This document shows, one piece after another, positions 19,009-28,160 of a stretch of DNA of 47,959 nucleotides. The notes under the pieces were generated by a model. The model did not search any database. It was not told where the DNA came from and was given only the letters and a program-made list of their open reading frames with translations. The stretch's first letter is position 1, and every line of letters begins with the position of its first letter. The position numbers were made by a program, and so were the translations under genes. This stretch comes from Candidatus Zixiibacteriota bacterium (GTDB lineage Bacteria; Zixibacteria; MSB-5A5; GN15; FEB-12), in assembly GCA_021163775.1 (NCBI GenBank), contig JAGGTI010000066.1:1-47959 (forward strand), read 5' to 3'.

Positions 19009-19905
19009 ATGGTTGGACTAGAAACATATTTAGGTGAGGCGCTGGCACTGTCCTCCGCCGTTATCTGGGCTTTTGCGGTTATTCTGTTCAAGAAGAGTGG
19101 CGAGGTGGTGCATCCGATAGGCCTCAACTTCTTCAAAGGTGCGTTGGCAATTATTCTAATAATTCCGACCACTTGGTTGTTTGGAGAGACTCTGCTTCGT
19201 GATGTGCCCGCCAGTGAATATTGGCTACTGCTGGCCAGTGGCGCGTTAGGTATCGGTGTCGCGGACACATTATTTTTCAAGAGTCTTAATGTCCTTGGCG
19301 CCGGACGATCAGCCATTATTGACTGTATGTATAGTCCGAGCATTATTAGTCTGTCCATTATATTTCTTGGGGAATCCCTGACCGTCTTGCAGATTATCGG
19401 CACTACGCTCATCGTGTCGGCGGTTCTGTCAATTATTGTTGAGAAGCACGAAACCATCACTGATCGCCGGCATTTGCTTTTCGGGGTTACATGGGGAGTG
19501 TTGGCGATGATTACTATGGCGGTGGGTATCGTTATGATCAAACCGTTATTGAACAATTCACCACTTTTGTGGGCTACGGAAGTGCGGCTTGTTGGCGGTC
19601 TGATCATATTGATGATAGTGTGGATGGTTCATCCGGCTCGGAGGGCTATCGCCGCTTCGATTATAGCACCCCAACGCTGGGTGTACACGGTGTCCGGTTC
19701 ATTTCTAGGCGCATATTTGTCAATGATTGTTTGGTTGGGTGGTATGAAATACACCCAGGCCTCCACAGCGGCGGCTTTAAGTCAAACCAGCAACATATTT
19801 ATTTTTATATTTGCCGCTTTGTTCTTGAAAGAAAAGATAACCTCAATACGTATGGTGGCGATCGGTTTGGGGGTCATTGGTGCGGTTTTTGTTATCTTTG
19901 GATAG
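19009..19905 (+). CDS. EamA/DMT-family transporter
   Basis: Multi-TM hydrophobic protein with EamA repeats (ALALSSAVIWAFAVILFKKSG...; ...LGVIGAVFVIFG). Start at ATG 19009 (MVGLETYLGEALALSS). Confidence 0.85.
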   Translation: MVGLETYLGEALALSSAVIWAFAVILFKKSGEVVHPIGLNFFKGALAIILIIPTTWLFGETLLRDVPASEYWLLLASGALGIGVADTLFFKSLNVLGAGRSAIIDCMYSPSIISLSIIFLGESLTVLQIIGTTLIVSAVLSIIVEKHETITDRRHLLFGVTWGVLAMITMAVGIVMIKPLLNNSPLLWATEVRLVGGLIILMIVWMVHPARRAIAASIIAPQRWVYTVSGSFLGAYLSMIVWLGGMKYTQASTAAALSQTSNIFIFIFAALFLKEKITSIRMVAIGLGVIGAVFVIFG

Positions 19906-19999
19906 TTATGTTCCGAACTGTCAAACGATCGCAGTTGACTCGCCGAGCATATCTTCGTTTTTTACCGCCCTATGTTAATCTCACATTTTAGGAATCTGC

Positions 20000-20197
20000 A
20001 TGTCAACAGCCGCGACGAATTCGACCGTGTCACAGGGTAACCTTCTGGGACAAATTACCTCGATGAGCCGTCCGTTTTGGATGGTCAATATTATGGAGAT
20101 GCTGGAGCGTCTCGCTTACTATGGCGTTCGGGTGGTTGTGCCGATTTACATTGCCCGACAGTTTTGCCGGTATCAGACAGGCCGTGTCCACTTTTGA
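20000..20197 (+). pseudogene. Truncated N-terminus of an MFS/POT-like transporter
   Basis: 65-aa ORF ...MSRPFWMVNIMEMLERLAYYGVRVVVPIYIA looks like the first TM segment of an MFS transporter, then ends. No continuation is visible before 20344. Confidence 0.5.
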
Positions 20198-20343
20198 TTG
20201 ACTGAAATCAAATTGTCGCTTATACTGTTCTAAAGGGACAGGGTAAGTTCGTACGTCTTACTAACAAGCTATGTCCAGCCTGTGCTCACTATTTGTGATG
20301 AGCCTTGTCCCGGTCATCGACAATTGAGAAGAAAGGTCTTGGC

Positions 20344-23300
20344 ATGAGGAAACTCGTTGGCTTTGGATTGCTCGCCGTCTGTTGCGCTCTGGCTGTTATT
20401 GTGCTCTTGTCTCCCGGTGAGAAAAACCCGTGGGATCTTGATCCGGAGGAACAAGCCTACTACGAACACAAACGCTTCAACAAACTGCCCAAGCTGAAAC
20501 GACAGCCCTCAAACTACTTTTACGAACAGCGGGCCTATCCCTATGATCATATTCCAAACGAGCAGTATCGCGAAGCGGTGGCTGAAGCCAAGTTAAGTAA
20601 GCGGCGTCAGGTGGTATCGCTTGGTGTCGAGGCGGCAGTGTGGGAGTCGGCCGGACCGACGAATATTCCAGGGCGAATTACTTGTATCGATGTGCATCCC
20701 ACCGACCCGAACACTTTCTATGTCGGTTCTGCGTCGGGCGGTGTCTATAAGACTACTGATCTGGGAGCTACATGGACGATTGTCTTTGGAGAAGACGGCA
20801 CCTATTCAATGGGTGCACTGGCGGTTGATCCGAACGACGGCAATACGATCTGGGTTGGACCGGGCGAAGCGTCAGCTTCGATTGACTCATATGAGGCAGA
20901 CGGAATCTACAAGAGTACTGATGCCGGTCTGACCTGGAACAATATGCTTTTGTTGCCAACGGCACGTACTGGTAAGATTGTCGTTGATCCGACCAATTCA
21001 CTGCGAGTATTTGTCGCCATTCAGGGGCCGAGGTTTGCTCCCGACGGACCTGATCGGGGTTTGTATAGAACCGAGGACGGTGGGGTAAGCTGGACTCAGG
21101 TTCTCTATGTGGATGATGGAACCGGGTGTGTTGATGTAGCCATTCACCCGTCTACCGGAGTTGTGTTGGCCTCGACATGGTGGTTTACATCCGGGGCCAC
21201 CAGTAGGCTTTATAGATCCGCCAGCCACGGTGATGTTGGCAGTTGGAGCGAGATAACCAACGGCACGAGCGGCCTGCCCGCATCGAGCGATCTCGGTCGC
21301 ATCGGAGTCACCATTGATCCTTCGTCGAGCAGAGCCTACGCGCTCATCATCGATAACGACCAGAGACTGTATGGACTGTATCGTAGTGATGATCTGGGAG
21401 TCTCCTGGACTCAGACCAACGACGGGGATCTGGTTGATACCTTTGGTGGGTTTGGCTGGTATTTCGGTCAGGTACGCGTTGCCCCCGGCGATCCAAACAC
21501 TGTTTATTCTCTGGGCGTTACACTTTGGAAAACTACCGATGGCGGCAGTAACTGGTTCAACATAACGAACCAGACGCATGTCGATCATCATGCACTATAT
21601 ATCTCGCCCGGCGACAATGATGTTCTGTACGGTGGCTGTGACGGTGGTGTCAACTACTCCAGCAATGGTGGAGATTACTGGACGGTCTATCGTAACATGG
21701 ATAACACCCAGTTCTATGCCATCACTATGGATCACAACAACCCCGAGCGGCTCTATGGTGGAACCCAGGATAACGGGACCTTGCGAACTGTGACCGGCGC
21801 TACTGGTGACTGGACCCGTATCTATGGCGGCGATGGCTTTTACACTCTGGTCGATTACACCAACTCGGATATCATCTATGCCGAATCTCAGTTCGGCAAT
21901 CTTGTGAAATCGGTCGACTGTGGGAACAGTTTTACCTGGGCGCAGAATGGGATCGACCCAGGTGATGATGAGCCGCACGGTTGGAATACTCCAATTGAGA
22001 TGGATCAGAGTGATCCCACAGTACTCTACTATGGCACCGACCGGGTCTACAAGACCACCGATGGTGCCGAGAACTGGACCGCCATCAGTGGCAGTCTCAG
22101 TGGCAACTACCTGACGACTATTGCATCGGCTAAGAGTGATGGCCAGGTTGTATATGCCGCATCGCGGGTTGGGGCAGTATGGGTTACCACCGATGGTGGT
22201 TCCAACTGGATCGATGTTGGGGGGGCTCTCCCTGACAGGTGGGTCACTCGTCTTACGGTCGAACCTACCGATGCTTCGATCTGCTATGTGACGATATCCG
22301 GCTACCTGACTGATGGCGACAGGTTACCACATATCTGGCGCACCGACAACTACGGCGCTTCCTGGGCAGATATATCGAGCGATCTGCCGGACGCGCCTCT
22401 TAACGATGTGATTATCGATCCGCACGACAATCAAACACTTTATGTCGGTAGCGATGTTGGAGTCTATGTGACCGAAGATCTCGGTGGTTCCTGGTTGCCG
22501 CTGGGTACTGGTATGCCGATCACAGCGGTTGCCGATCTGGTCATGAACAGCCGCACGCGCAAACTGGTCGCTGGCACGCATGGCCGGTCAATGTTCTCAA
22601 CGATGGTGCCGTGTCCTGATGGCCCTGACAGCGACAGCGATGGCATCAACGACGCCTGCGATAACTGTCCCAATCTGGCAAACGCAGATCAACTCGATAT
22701 TGACAATGACGGTGTGGGCGATGTCTGCGATGACTGCGTTGACCCCGATGGCGACGGTTTCGGCAATCCGGGATATGTCTCGGCTACCTGTCCCGAAGAT
22801 AACTGTCCCGATATTTACAATCCCGATCAGGCGGATGCTGATTTAGATGGAATCGGTGACGCATGTGAACTGATTGCGGTAGCCGCGGAGTACGATACCG
22901 TAACCAGCTCCTGCCTGCAGTTGAATGTCAGTCATATGGGCAACTTTGGTAATAATTCCAGCACAGCGAGTCTGGACTACTGGAATCAGGGTGACTGTGA
23001 GTCAATCTATCTTTACGATGGCAGTCCGATTATTACACGTTATACCGGCAGTGAGTACATAGCCGACTATTTCATGCACGGCAATGATCGCTTCCGGCGA
23101 CCAATTGACGGTTTGCCTAAGTCGCCGACCACTACTACTGCGGACTACGAAATGTTTGGAAGCGGAACGTTTGCCACAAACGACGGCGCGCTGGCGCTTG
23201 AGATGACCTGGTACGCGCCAACACATCCCGATACCTGCGGGTTCGTTATTCAGTGTCTGAAAGTGTTCTCGTGGGATGGACAGACTCACGCTAACGTGGC

Positions 23301-24054
23301 GATTGGCAATGCTATCGACTGGGATATCCCTGCGAGTAGCGGAGCTGACAATGTTGGTGATTCCAGTAGCGATGCCAAACTGATATGTCTCAGCGGCACC
23401 GGAATTGGATGTGTCGATAACACTTCACGCTTCGGTGGTCAGAGTTTTCTCGGTATCACTCGTGCCAATGAGGACTGCGTAGATACTGCGGTTGGACCAG
23501 TGGGCGCCTATACGGGATTGAACGCTAATGATGTCTGGCCAACAGGCGGTTTTGTGGCTCAGGAGACATATGACAGAATGCAGCAGTCGGGCTATAGTCC
23601 GAATACGAATGTTGCCGACCAGTATTCGCTTATGTCATTTGTCGCCGGAGAGACTATCGGTCCTGATGACACTCTCAATATCTACTCGGCGCTCAGCACT
23701 GTTCGAACCGGAACTATTACCGATCTCGAGGCCAACATTCTGAAGGCGCGACAATGGTGTGTCGATCATTTAGCTCCAAGCTGTTCCGACCCTACCTGTT
23801 GTCAGGGCAGAGTTGGTGACGCGAACGGTGTTGGCGGTGATGAACCGACTATCGGTGATATCAGTGTCATGATCGACGCCAAGTTCATCACTGGTGCCTG
23901 TGACGGTATCATCGGTTGCCTGAAGGAAGCTGACATCAACCAGTCCGGTGGTGCTGATCCGACCTGTAACGATATAACTATCGGAGACATATCGATGCTG
24001 ATAGATTATTTGTTCATTACTGGTTCGAGTCTTGGCTTGGCTGATTGTCTCTGA
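20344..24054 (+). CDS. Secreted sortilin/BNR-type beta-propeller protein with TSP3 repeats, uncharacterised domain and dockerin-like module
   Basis: Start ATG 20344 (MRKLVGFGLLAVCCALAVIVLLS). Many YKTTDGG.NW / Asp-box-like motifs; TSP3 motifs DSDSDGINDACDNCPNLANADQLDIDNDGVGDVCDDC; dockerin-like end. Confidence 0.88.
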   Translation: MRKLVGFGLLAVCCALAVIVLLSPGEKNPWDLDPEEQAYYEHKRFNKLPKLKRQPSNYFYEQRAYPYDHIPNEQYREAVAEAKLSKRRQVVSLGVEAAVWESAGPTNIPGRITCIDVHPTDPNTFYVGSASGGVYKTTDLGATWTIVFGEDGTYSMGALAVDPNDGNTIWVGPGEASASIDSYEADGIYKSTDAGLTWNNMLLLPTARTGKIVVDPTNSLRVFVAIQGPRFAPDGPDRGLYRTEDGGVSWTQVLYVDDGTGCVDVAIHPSTGVVLASTWWFTSGATSRLYRSASHGDVGSWSEITNGTSGLPASSDLGRIGVTIDPSSSRAYALIIDNDQRLYGLYRSDDLGVSWTQTNDGDLVDTFGGFGWYFGQVRVAPGDPNTVYSLGVTLWKTTDGGSNWFNITNQTHVDHHALYISPGDNDVLYGGCDGGVNYSSNGGDYWTVYRNMDNTQFYAITMDHNNPERLYGGTQDNGTLRTVTGATGDWTRIYGGDGFYTLVDYTNSDIIYAESQFGNLVKSVDCGNSFTWAQNGIDPGDDEPHGWNTPIEMDQSDPTVLYYGTDRVYKTTDGAENWTAISGSLSGNYLTTIASAKSDGQVVYAASRVGAVWVTTDGGSNWIDVGGALPDRWVTRLTVEPTDASICYVTISGYLTDGDRLPHIWRTDNYGASWADISSDLPDAPLNDVIIDPHDNQTLYVGSDVGVYVTEDLGGSWLPLGTGMPITAVADLVMNSRTRKLVAGTHGRSMFSTMVPCPDGPDSDSDGINDACDNCPNLANADQLDIDNDGVGDVCDDCVDPDGDGFGNPGYVSATCPEDNCPDIYNPDQADADLDGIGDACELIAVAAEYDTVTSSCLQLNVSHMGNFGNNSSTASLDYWNQGDCESIYLYDGSPIITRYTGSEYIADYFMHGNDRFRRPIDGLPKSPTTTTADYEMFGSGTFATNDGALALEMTWYAPTHPDTCGFVIQCLKVFSWDGQTHANVAIGNAIDWDIPASSGADNVGDSSSDAKLICLSGTGIGCVDNTSRFGGQSFLGITRANEDCVDTAVGPVGAYTGLNANDVWPTGGFVAQETYDRMQQSGYSPNTNVADQYSLMSFVAGETIGPDDTLNIYSALSTVRTGTITDLEANILKARQWCVDHLAPSCSDPTCCQGRVGDANGVGGDEPTIGDISVMIDAKFITGACDGIIGCLKEADINQSGGADPTCNDITIGDISMLIDYLFITGSSLGLADCL
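23797..24051 (+). other. Dockerin-like C-terminal module, copy D
   Basis: CCQGRVGDANGVGGDEPTIGDISVMIDAKFITGACDGIIGCLKEADINQSGGADPTCNDITIGDISMLIDYLFITGSSLGLADC. Confidence 0.8.
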
Positions 24055-24073
24055 TTTGCTGAAACAGGATCAA

Positions 24074-24115
24074 TGAGCGGTCGTGCCGACAGGAGTCGGC
24101 CGGCCGCTTTTTCAT
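24074..24115 (+). terminator. Rho-independent terminator
   Basis: agcggtcgtgccgacaggagtcggccggccgctttttc: GC-rich stem and T tract after the stop at 24054. Confidence 0.75.
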
Positions 24116-24164
24116 TGGCGAACGACCATTGGGTACCATGAAGCCAACTCTATGGCCTCCTGAG

Positions 24165-24189
24165 TGATAGCCTCAGCAAGAGGCTATCA
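24165..24189. other. Perfect 10-bp inverted repeat (hairpin) upstream of the MshEN/DUF4388 gene
   Basis: tgatagcctc-agcaa-gaggctatca, read directly. Confidence 0.7.
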
Positions 24190-24306
24190 TAACCATTATT
24201 TTCCGAAAAGATTCATACTACTGCTTGATTTGCGGCTCAATTTACCGAAAATTATGAATAGTTGGCAGATGTTGCCGCCTGGCGGTTCTGCCTTGGAGTG
24301 ATACCC

Positions 24307-25644
24307 ATGCGCCTCGACGTATATTTGGTTAAAAACAATCTGGCCAGCCAGGAGCAGGTCCAGGAAGCGATAGATTACCAGCGGACACATGGTGGCCGTT
24401 TGGAAATTCATCTGTTCCGTTTCGGTTATGTTAGTGAATCTGACTTGGTTACTGCCCTGGCCGAGCAGTTTCGCTGTCCTGGTATCGCTCTATCGGGATT
24501 GGACATTTCTGAGGCCGCGCTCGGGCTTTTGTCATCGGAAGTGGTTCTGGACTATCAGGTGATTCCATTCCATTTTGATCAGTCAGCCGGGATAGTCAAA
24601 ATTGTCTGCGAGAATCCACGTCAGGGGTTTTTGCGAGAAAACCTGGTTCGTTTGTTGCCCAATATAACTGTCGAGTTGTATATAGCGCTTGGTACTACGT
24701 TACGCCTCGCGATCCTGAAACACTACCGACAATCATTACCGGATCAATGTGAAACGGAGAACGACTCAGCCGACGAAATGATTCCTCAGTCATCATTGAA
24801 TCTCGAATTGGGTACTGAGCAGACAAGCCCCCCAGACGCATCGGAACCGATAACCAACAAAGAATGCCGGTTATTGCTATTAGATGTAGCTGAAGGTGAT
24901 GTCCCCACTTTGGGCCAGATCCTGCAATACCAGGGATATTTGGTTACGGTAGTGCATACCACTGAAGATTTCGTCGAATCAACCTTGAGGTATAAACCTC
25001 ATATTCGGGTTATTCAGGTGCCCGGTGACAGGTCGACTGTGAGTGCAATTCTGAGGCAATTGACCGATGGTAACCATTCGATTGCAGACCATGCCACGTT
25101 CTTGATAATCGACAATCCCGAGAAGCGGGAGATCGGCGATTTGCTCCGGGCCGGGTTTGAGGATATCATAGATTCCAAGAATGTATTAGATCTGTTGATG
25201 ATAAAGCTCAGGCGAACTCGGGATCGTATCAGTCGTGAACGTCGTCGTCGCCATGATATTCTCCAGCAATTGGGAACCCACGGTTCGCTCAATGATATGA
25301 ATGTTATCGATCTCTTGCAGGCGATGGGCCCGACTGGGAAAACATCTCGGCTCAGTGTTACCGGTCAGGGTCAGCAACTTACAATTTATCTCAACAAGGG
25401 TCAGATCACCTATGCCGAATGCGACGAGGTAGTCGGCGCCGAGGCTGTCTACTGTGCGCTCGGCTGGAGGAAGGGAGTCTGGAGCCTGGAGCCTGTTACG
25501 TCCGAAGATATTCCCGAACCAAATACCAGCGATTCCAACGACGCTATTCTGCTGGAAGGTTGTCGCCGTCTCGATGAAGAAGTCCACGATACGTCAACGT
25601 TGTTGGTCGATGACCTGCTGTCGACATTGGATCAGTTCAGCTAA
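24307..25644 (+). CDS. MshEN (GspE N-terminal)-like domain + degenerate receiver-like domain + DUF4388 protein
   Basis: MRLDVYLVKNNLASQEQVQEAIDYQR...LVTALAEQF resembles the GspE/MshE N-terminal domain; ECRLLLLDVAEGDVPTLGQILQYQGYLVTVVHTTEDFVESTLRYKPHIRVIQVPG is REC-like; DUF4388-like end NVIDLLQAMGPTGKTSRLSVTGQGQQLTIYLNKGQITYAECDEVVGAEAVYCALGWRKGVWSL. Confidence 0.75.
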   Translation: MRLDVYLVKNNLASQEQVQEAIDYQRTHGGRLEIHLFRFGYVSESDLVTALAEQFRCPGIALSGLDISEAALGLLSSEVVLDYQVIPFHFDQSAGIVKIVCENPRQGFLRENLVRLLPNITVELYIALGTTLRLAILKHYRQSLPDQCETENDSADEMIPQSSLNLELGTEQTSPPDASEPITNKECRLLLLDVAEGDVPTLGQILQYQGYLVTVVHTTEDFVESTLRYKPHIRVIQVPGDRSTVSAILRQLTDGNHSIADHATFLIIDNPEKREIGDLLRAGFEDIIDSKNVLDLLMIKLRRTRDRISRERRRRHDILQQLGTHGSLNDMNVIDLLQAMGPTGKTSRLSVTGQGQQLTIYLNKGQITYAECDEVVGAEAVYCALGWRKGVWSLEPVTSEDIPEPNTSDSNDAILLEGCRRLDEEVHDTSTLLVDDLLSTLDQFS

Positions 25645-26323
25645 CGGTGAGTTTGAAGCCGATCCCATGAATACTTGAAATTTCGATGTGGTCATCATCT
25701 TTGAGATGTTTTCTCAATTTTGAAATGAAGACGTCCATACTCCGGGCGTTGAAGTAACTCTCATCACCCCATATTTCGCGAAGGGCAAGGTTTCTTTCCA
25801 GAGTTTGGTTCTGGTGCAGGCATAGAAGTCGGAGCAGTTCAGTTTCTTTGTGAGTGAGCCGTTGTTCCCGGTCATTGATCTTGAGTACGCGTGTCAGCGA
25901 ATCAAACGAATAGGCACCAACCTCAAACTGAGTGCGGGTGTCTTCTGCCGGATTTCCGCTACTTCTTCGCAGTACTGCCCCGATACGCAACAATAGTTCT
26001 TCAACCGAGAATGGTTTGGTGATATAGTCATCACACCCGATCTGAAAACCCTCGATCTTGTCGGCCTTGAGTGATTTGGCGGTCAGGAAGATCAGCGGTA
26101 TGTCGGTGTCCCGGCATCGGACTTCGCGTGCAAAGGCAAAGCCATCCATTATAGGCATCATGACGTCGACCAAACAGAGAGCGAAAGTGTTTTTGCCAAA
26201 CTCGACCAGGCCCGCTTCGCCATTGACACAGAGGGTGACTTCATAGCCGTTCATCTGCAAATGCTCCTGTACGACCAGGCCCAGGTTGGGGTCATCCTCC
26301 AATAACAAAATGGCCTTACTCAT
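25637..26323 (-). CDS. OmpR-family DNA-binding response regulator
   Basis: ILLLEDDPNLGLVVQEHLQMNGYEVT...LCLVDVMMPIMDGFAFAREVR...FLTAKS...GCDDYITKPFSVEELLLRI, plus C-terminal winged helix. Confidence 0.95.
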   Translation of the reverse strand: MSKAILLLEDDPNLGLVVQEHLQMNGYEVTLCVNGEAGLVEFGKNTFALCLVDVMMPIMDGFAFAREVRCRDTDIPLIFLTAKSLKADKIEGFQIGCDDYITKPFSVEELLLRIGAVLRRSSGNPAEDTRTQFEVGAYSFDSLTRVLKINDREQRLTHKETELLRLLCLHQNQTLERNLALREIWGDESYFNARSMDVFISKLRKHLKDDDHIEISSIHGIGFKLTVS

Positions 26324-28020
26324 GAGTCACCCTCCGACTCGTTGATATCGTGATTTGACATTAGCGGAAACAATACGACCATTCGCGTACCTCGGCCGAG
26401 TTTGCTGTCAACTGTGATATTGCCCCCATGGGCCTTAATCATGAGATAGACGTAGCTGAGGCCCAGCCCAAAACCTTTGACATCGTGGATGTTGCCGTGA
26501 GTCACTCGAAAGTATTTGTCGAAAACTTGTCGTGCGTTCTCCGGTGAAAGCCCCAGGCCGCGATCCTCGACAACAATTTTTAAACCGTTGGGGGTATCGT
26601 CCGTGCTCACTGTTATTTCCGGTGTATCCAGGGAGTACTTGTTGGCGTTATCCAGCAGATTGTAGATGATGCCGGTCAGGTGGATTTCATCGGCCGGTAT
26701 GATCGGCCGGCGACTGTTAAGTTGACACTCTATCCGGCCACCACGTTTTTGAACCTGAAGGTCGATACTGTCGACCGCGTTACTGATAACATCATGGACA
26801 TTGATTGCCGTTAGTTTCAGTTTGCCCCGGGTTTCTTCGAGCGCGGCCATCTGAAGAATCTTATCGACTTGGTGACGCATCCTCCGGTTTTCATCCTGAA
26901 TCATGTGTGAAAACTTAGCCACCCGGTCGGTGTCGGAGATAACATCCTCTCTGAGAATAGCCTCGCACGCCAGTGCCACCGTCGAAATTGGGGTTTTGAA
27001 TTCGTGGGTCATATTGTTCACAAAGTCGACCATTTGGTGTGATGTTCGTCTCTGAGCCACAAGCGTTCGGACAGTATAAGTGAAGCCGAATACAACCACC
27101 AACATAAACAGGGTTGTCGCGGCCAGCATCGGTCCTATCTGTTTAAACAGATAAACCCCTCGTTCAGGAAAATAGATTGCCAGACTGGCCGGAACGGCAA
27201 GGAAATCATTGGGGAAGAGTGCGGCTTGAAATTCAGACTCGCGCAGTTTGTCCTCGAAACTCCGCGGTTGTTGTAAGTGCAGTGAACTATCAGATTCGAG
27301 CACGACTCCGTAGACTGGTTCCAGCTCAATTCCGTATTTGTCCAGAGCGTCACGGATAAGCGAATCAAGGCGGGTACTGTCAACTCGTTCCTCAATTGGT
27401 AGATTTTGGTCGGTAACCAGTCTATCCATAACTCGTGATATGATATTTATACGAGTACTGTCAATCATCTCTCTAAAGTCGGAGCTGTCATCGCCTTCAA
27501 CCTGACTGCGCAAGACTGTGCCGGTGCTGTCCATTGTGTAGCGAACCAGCAGGAAAGTCGAATCGGAATCACCAGTCTCGGTGTCGAACGACACAGTGTC
27601 GATTCGTTCAACATAGGTTTCGTGCGATTTAGTAAGTAGCATCGGTGTATCGCAAAACACCCCGATCATTTGAGGGCGGGATTGTGCGAAGTATTGAATA
27701 TCGGCTTGCATCATTCTTTGTGGAAAACCGTGATCGGTCAGGGATACGCTGTCCAGATAGGATATTTCTGTCGGCGAGCCATGGGCGGCTATCACAATCT
27801 CGGTGGCATCGCCCACAACCCGAAGGGTGGCACTTACCGTCTCGGCTGTTTCGAGATGTTGTGCGACTGAACTCAGGGCGGCCTGCACGTTACGTCGAAG
27901 TGATGCTTCCTTCGATGCAAAGGCGTCAGCTAACAATGACACCTGCAGGGCCACCAACCCCGTCAGAGAGATCACCATTACAGCAACGACCAGTCGAACT
28001 GTTTTCTGTGTCATAGCCAT
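26320..28020 (-). CDS. Membrane sensor histidine kinase with periplasmic sensor region, HisKA and HATPase_c
   Basis: FVNNMTHEFKTPISTVALACEAIL (H-box), IIYNLLDNANKYS (N-box), VEDRGLGLSPE, GFGLGLSYVYLMIKAHGG (G-boxes); 4-nt overlap with the response regulator. The ORF track extends to 28071, but starts at 28020/28014 avoid overlapping the TTAAC array. Confidence 0.92.
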   Translation of the reverse strand: MAMTQKTVRLVVAVMVISLTGLVALQVSLLADAFASKEASLRRNVQAALSSVAQHLETAETVSATLRVVGDATEIVIAAHGSPTEISYLDSVSLTDHGFPQRMMQADIQYFAQSRPQMIGVFCDTPMLLTKSHETYVERIDTVSFDTETGDSDSTFLLVRYTMDSTGTVLRSQVEGDDSSDFREMIDSTRINIISRVMDRLVTDQNLPIEERVDSTRLDSLIRDALDKYGIELEPVYGVVLESDSSLHLQQPRSFEDKLRESEFQAALFPNDFLAVPASLAIYFPERGVYLFKQIGPMLAATTLFMLVVVFGFTYTVRTLVAQRRTSHQMVDFVNNMTHEFKTPISTVALACEAILREDVISDTDRVAKFSHMIQDENRRMRHQVDKILQMAALEETRGKLKLTAINVHDVISNAVDSIDLQVQKRGGRIECQLNSRRPIIPADEIHLTGIIYNLLDNANKYSLDTPEITVSTDDTPNGLKIVVEDRGLGLSPENARQVFDKYFRVTHGNIHDVKGFGLGLSYVYLMIKAHGGNITVDSKLGRGTRMVVLFPLMSNHDINESEGDS

Positions 28021-28064
28021 ACCAATGATAGTATACGGCAAACGCAGGTCAGTAAACACCTCAA

Positions 28065-28099
28065 TTAACATTTGTTAACAAACCATAACGAACCTTAAC
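28065..28099. promoter_or_regulatory. Four-copy (T/A)TAAC direct-repeat array at 10-bp period; candidate binding site for an OmpR/PhoB-type regulator
   Basis: ttaacatttg ttaacaaacc ataacgaacc ttaac, starting at 28065, 28075, 28085 and 28095, between the divergent kinase and PDZ genes. Confidence 0.6.
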
Positions 28100-28160
28100 T
28101 GCGGCGGCGAGAACCGGTTGGTTATCATACCGTACAGAGAATCAACTATAGGAGATTACG

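Noticed and set aside
18666-19037. Plus-strand ORFs of 123 and 88 aa, and the overlapping 258-aa minus-strand ORF, around the terminator and repeat
   Set aside because: They cover a terminator hairpin and an intergenic repeat block, or are antisense to the EamA gene; no protein motifs.
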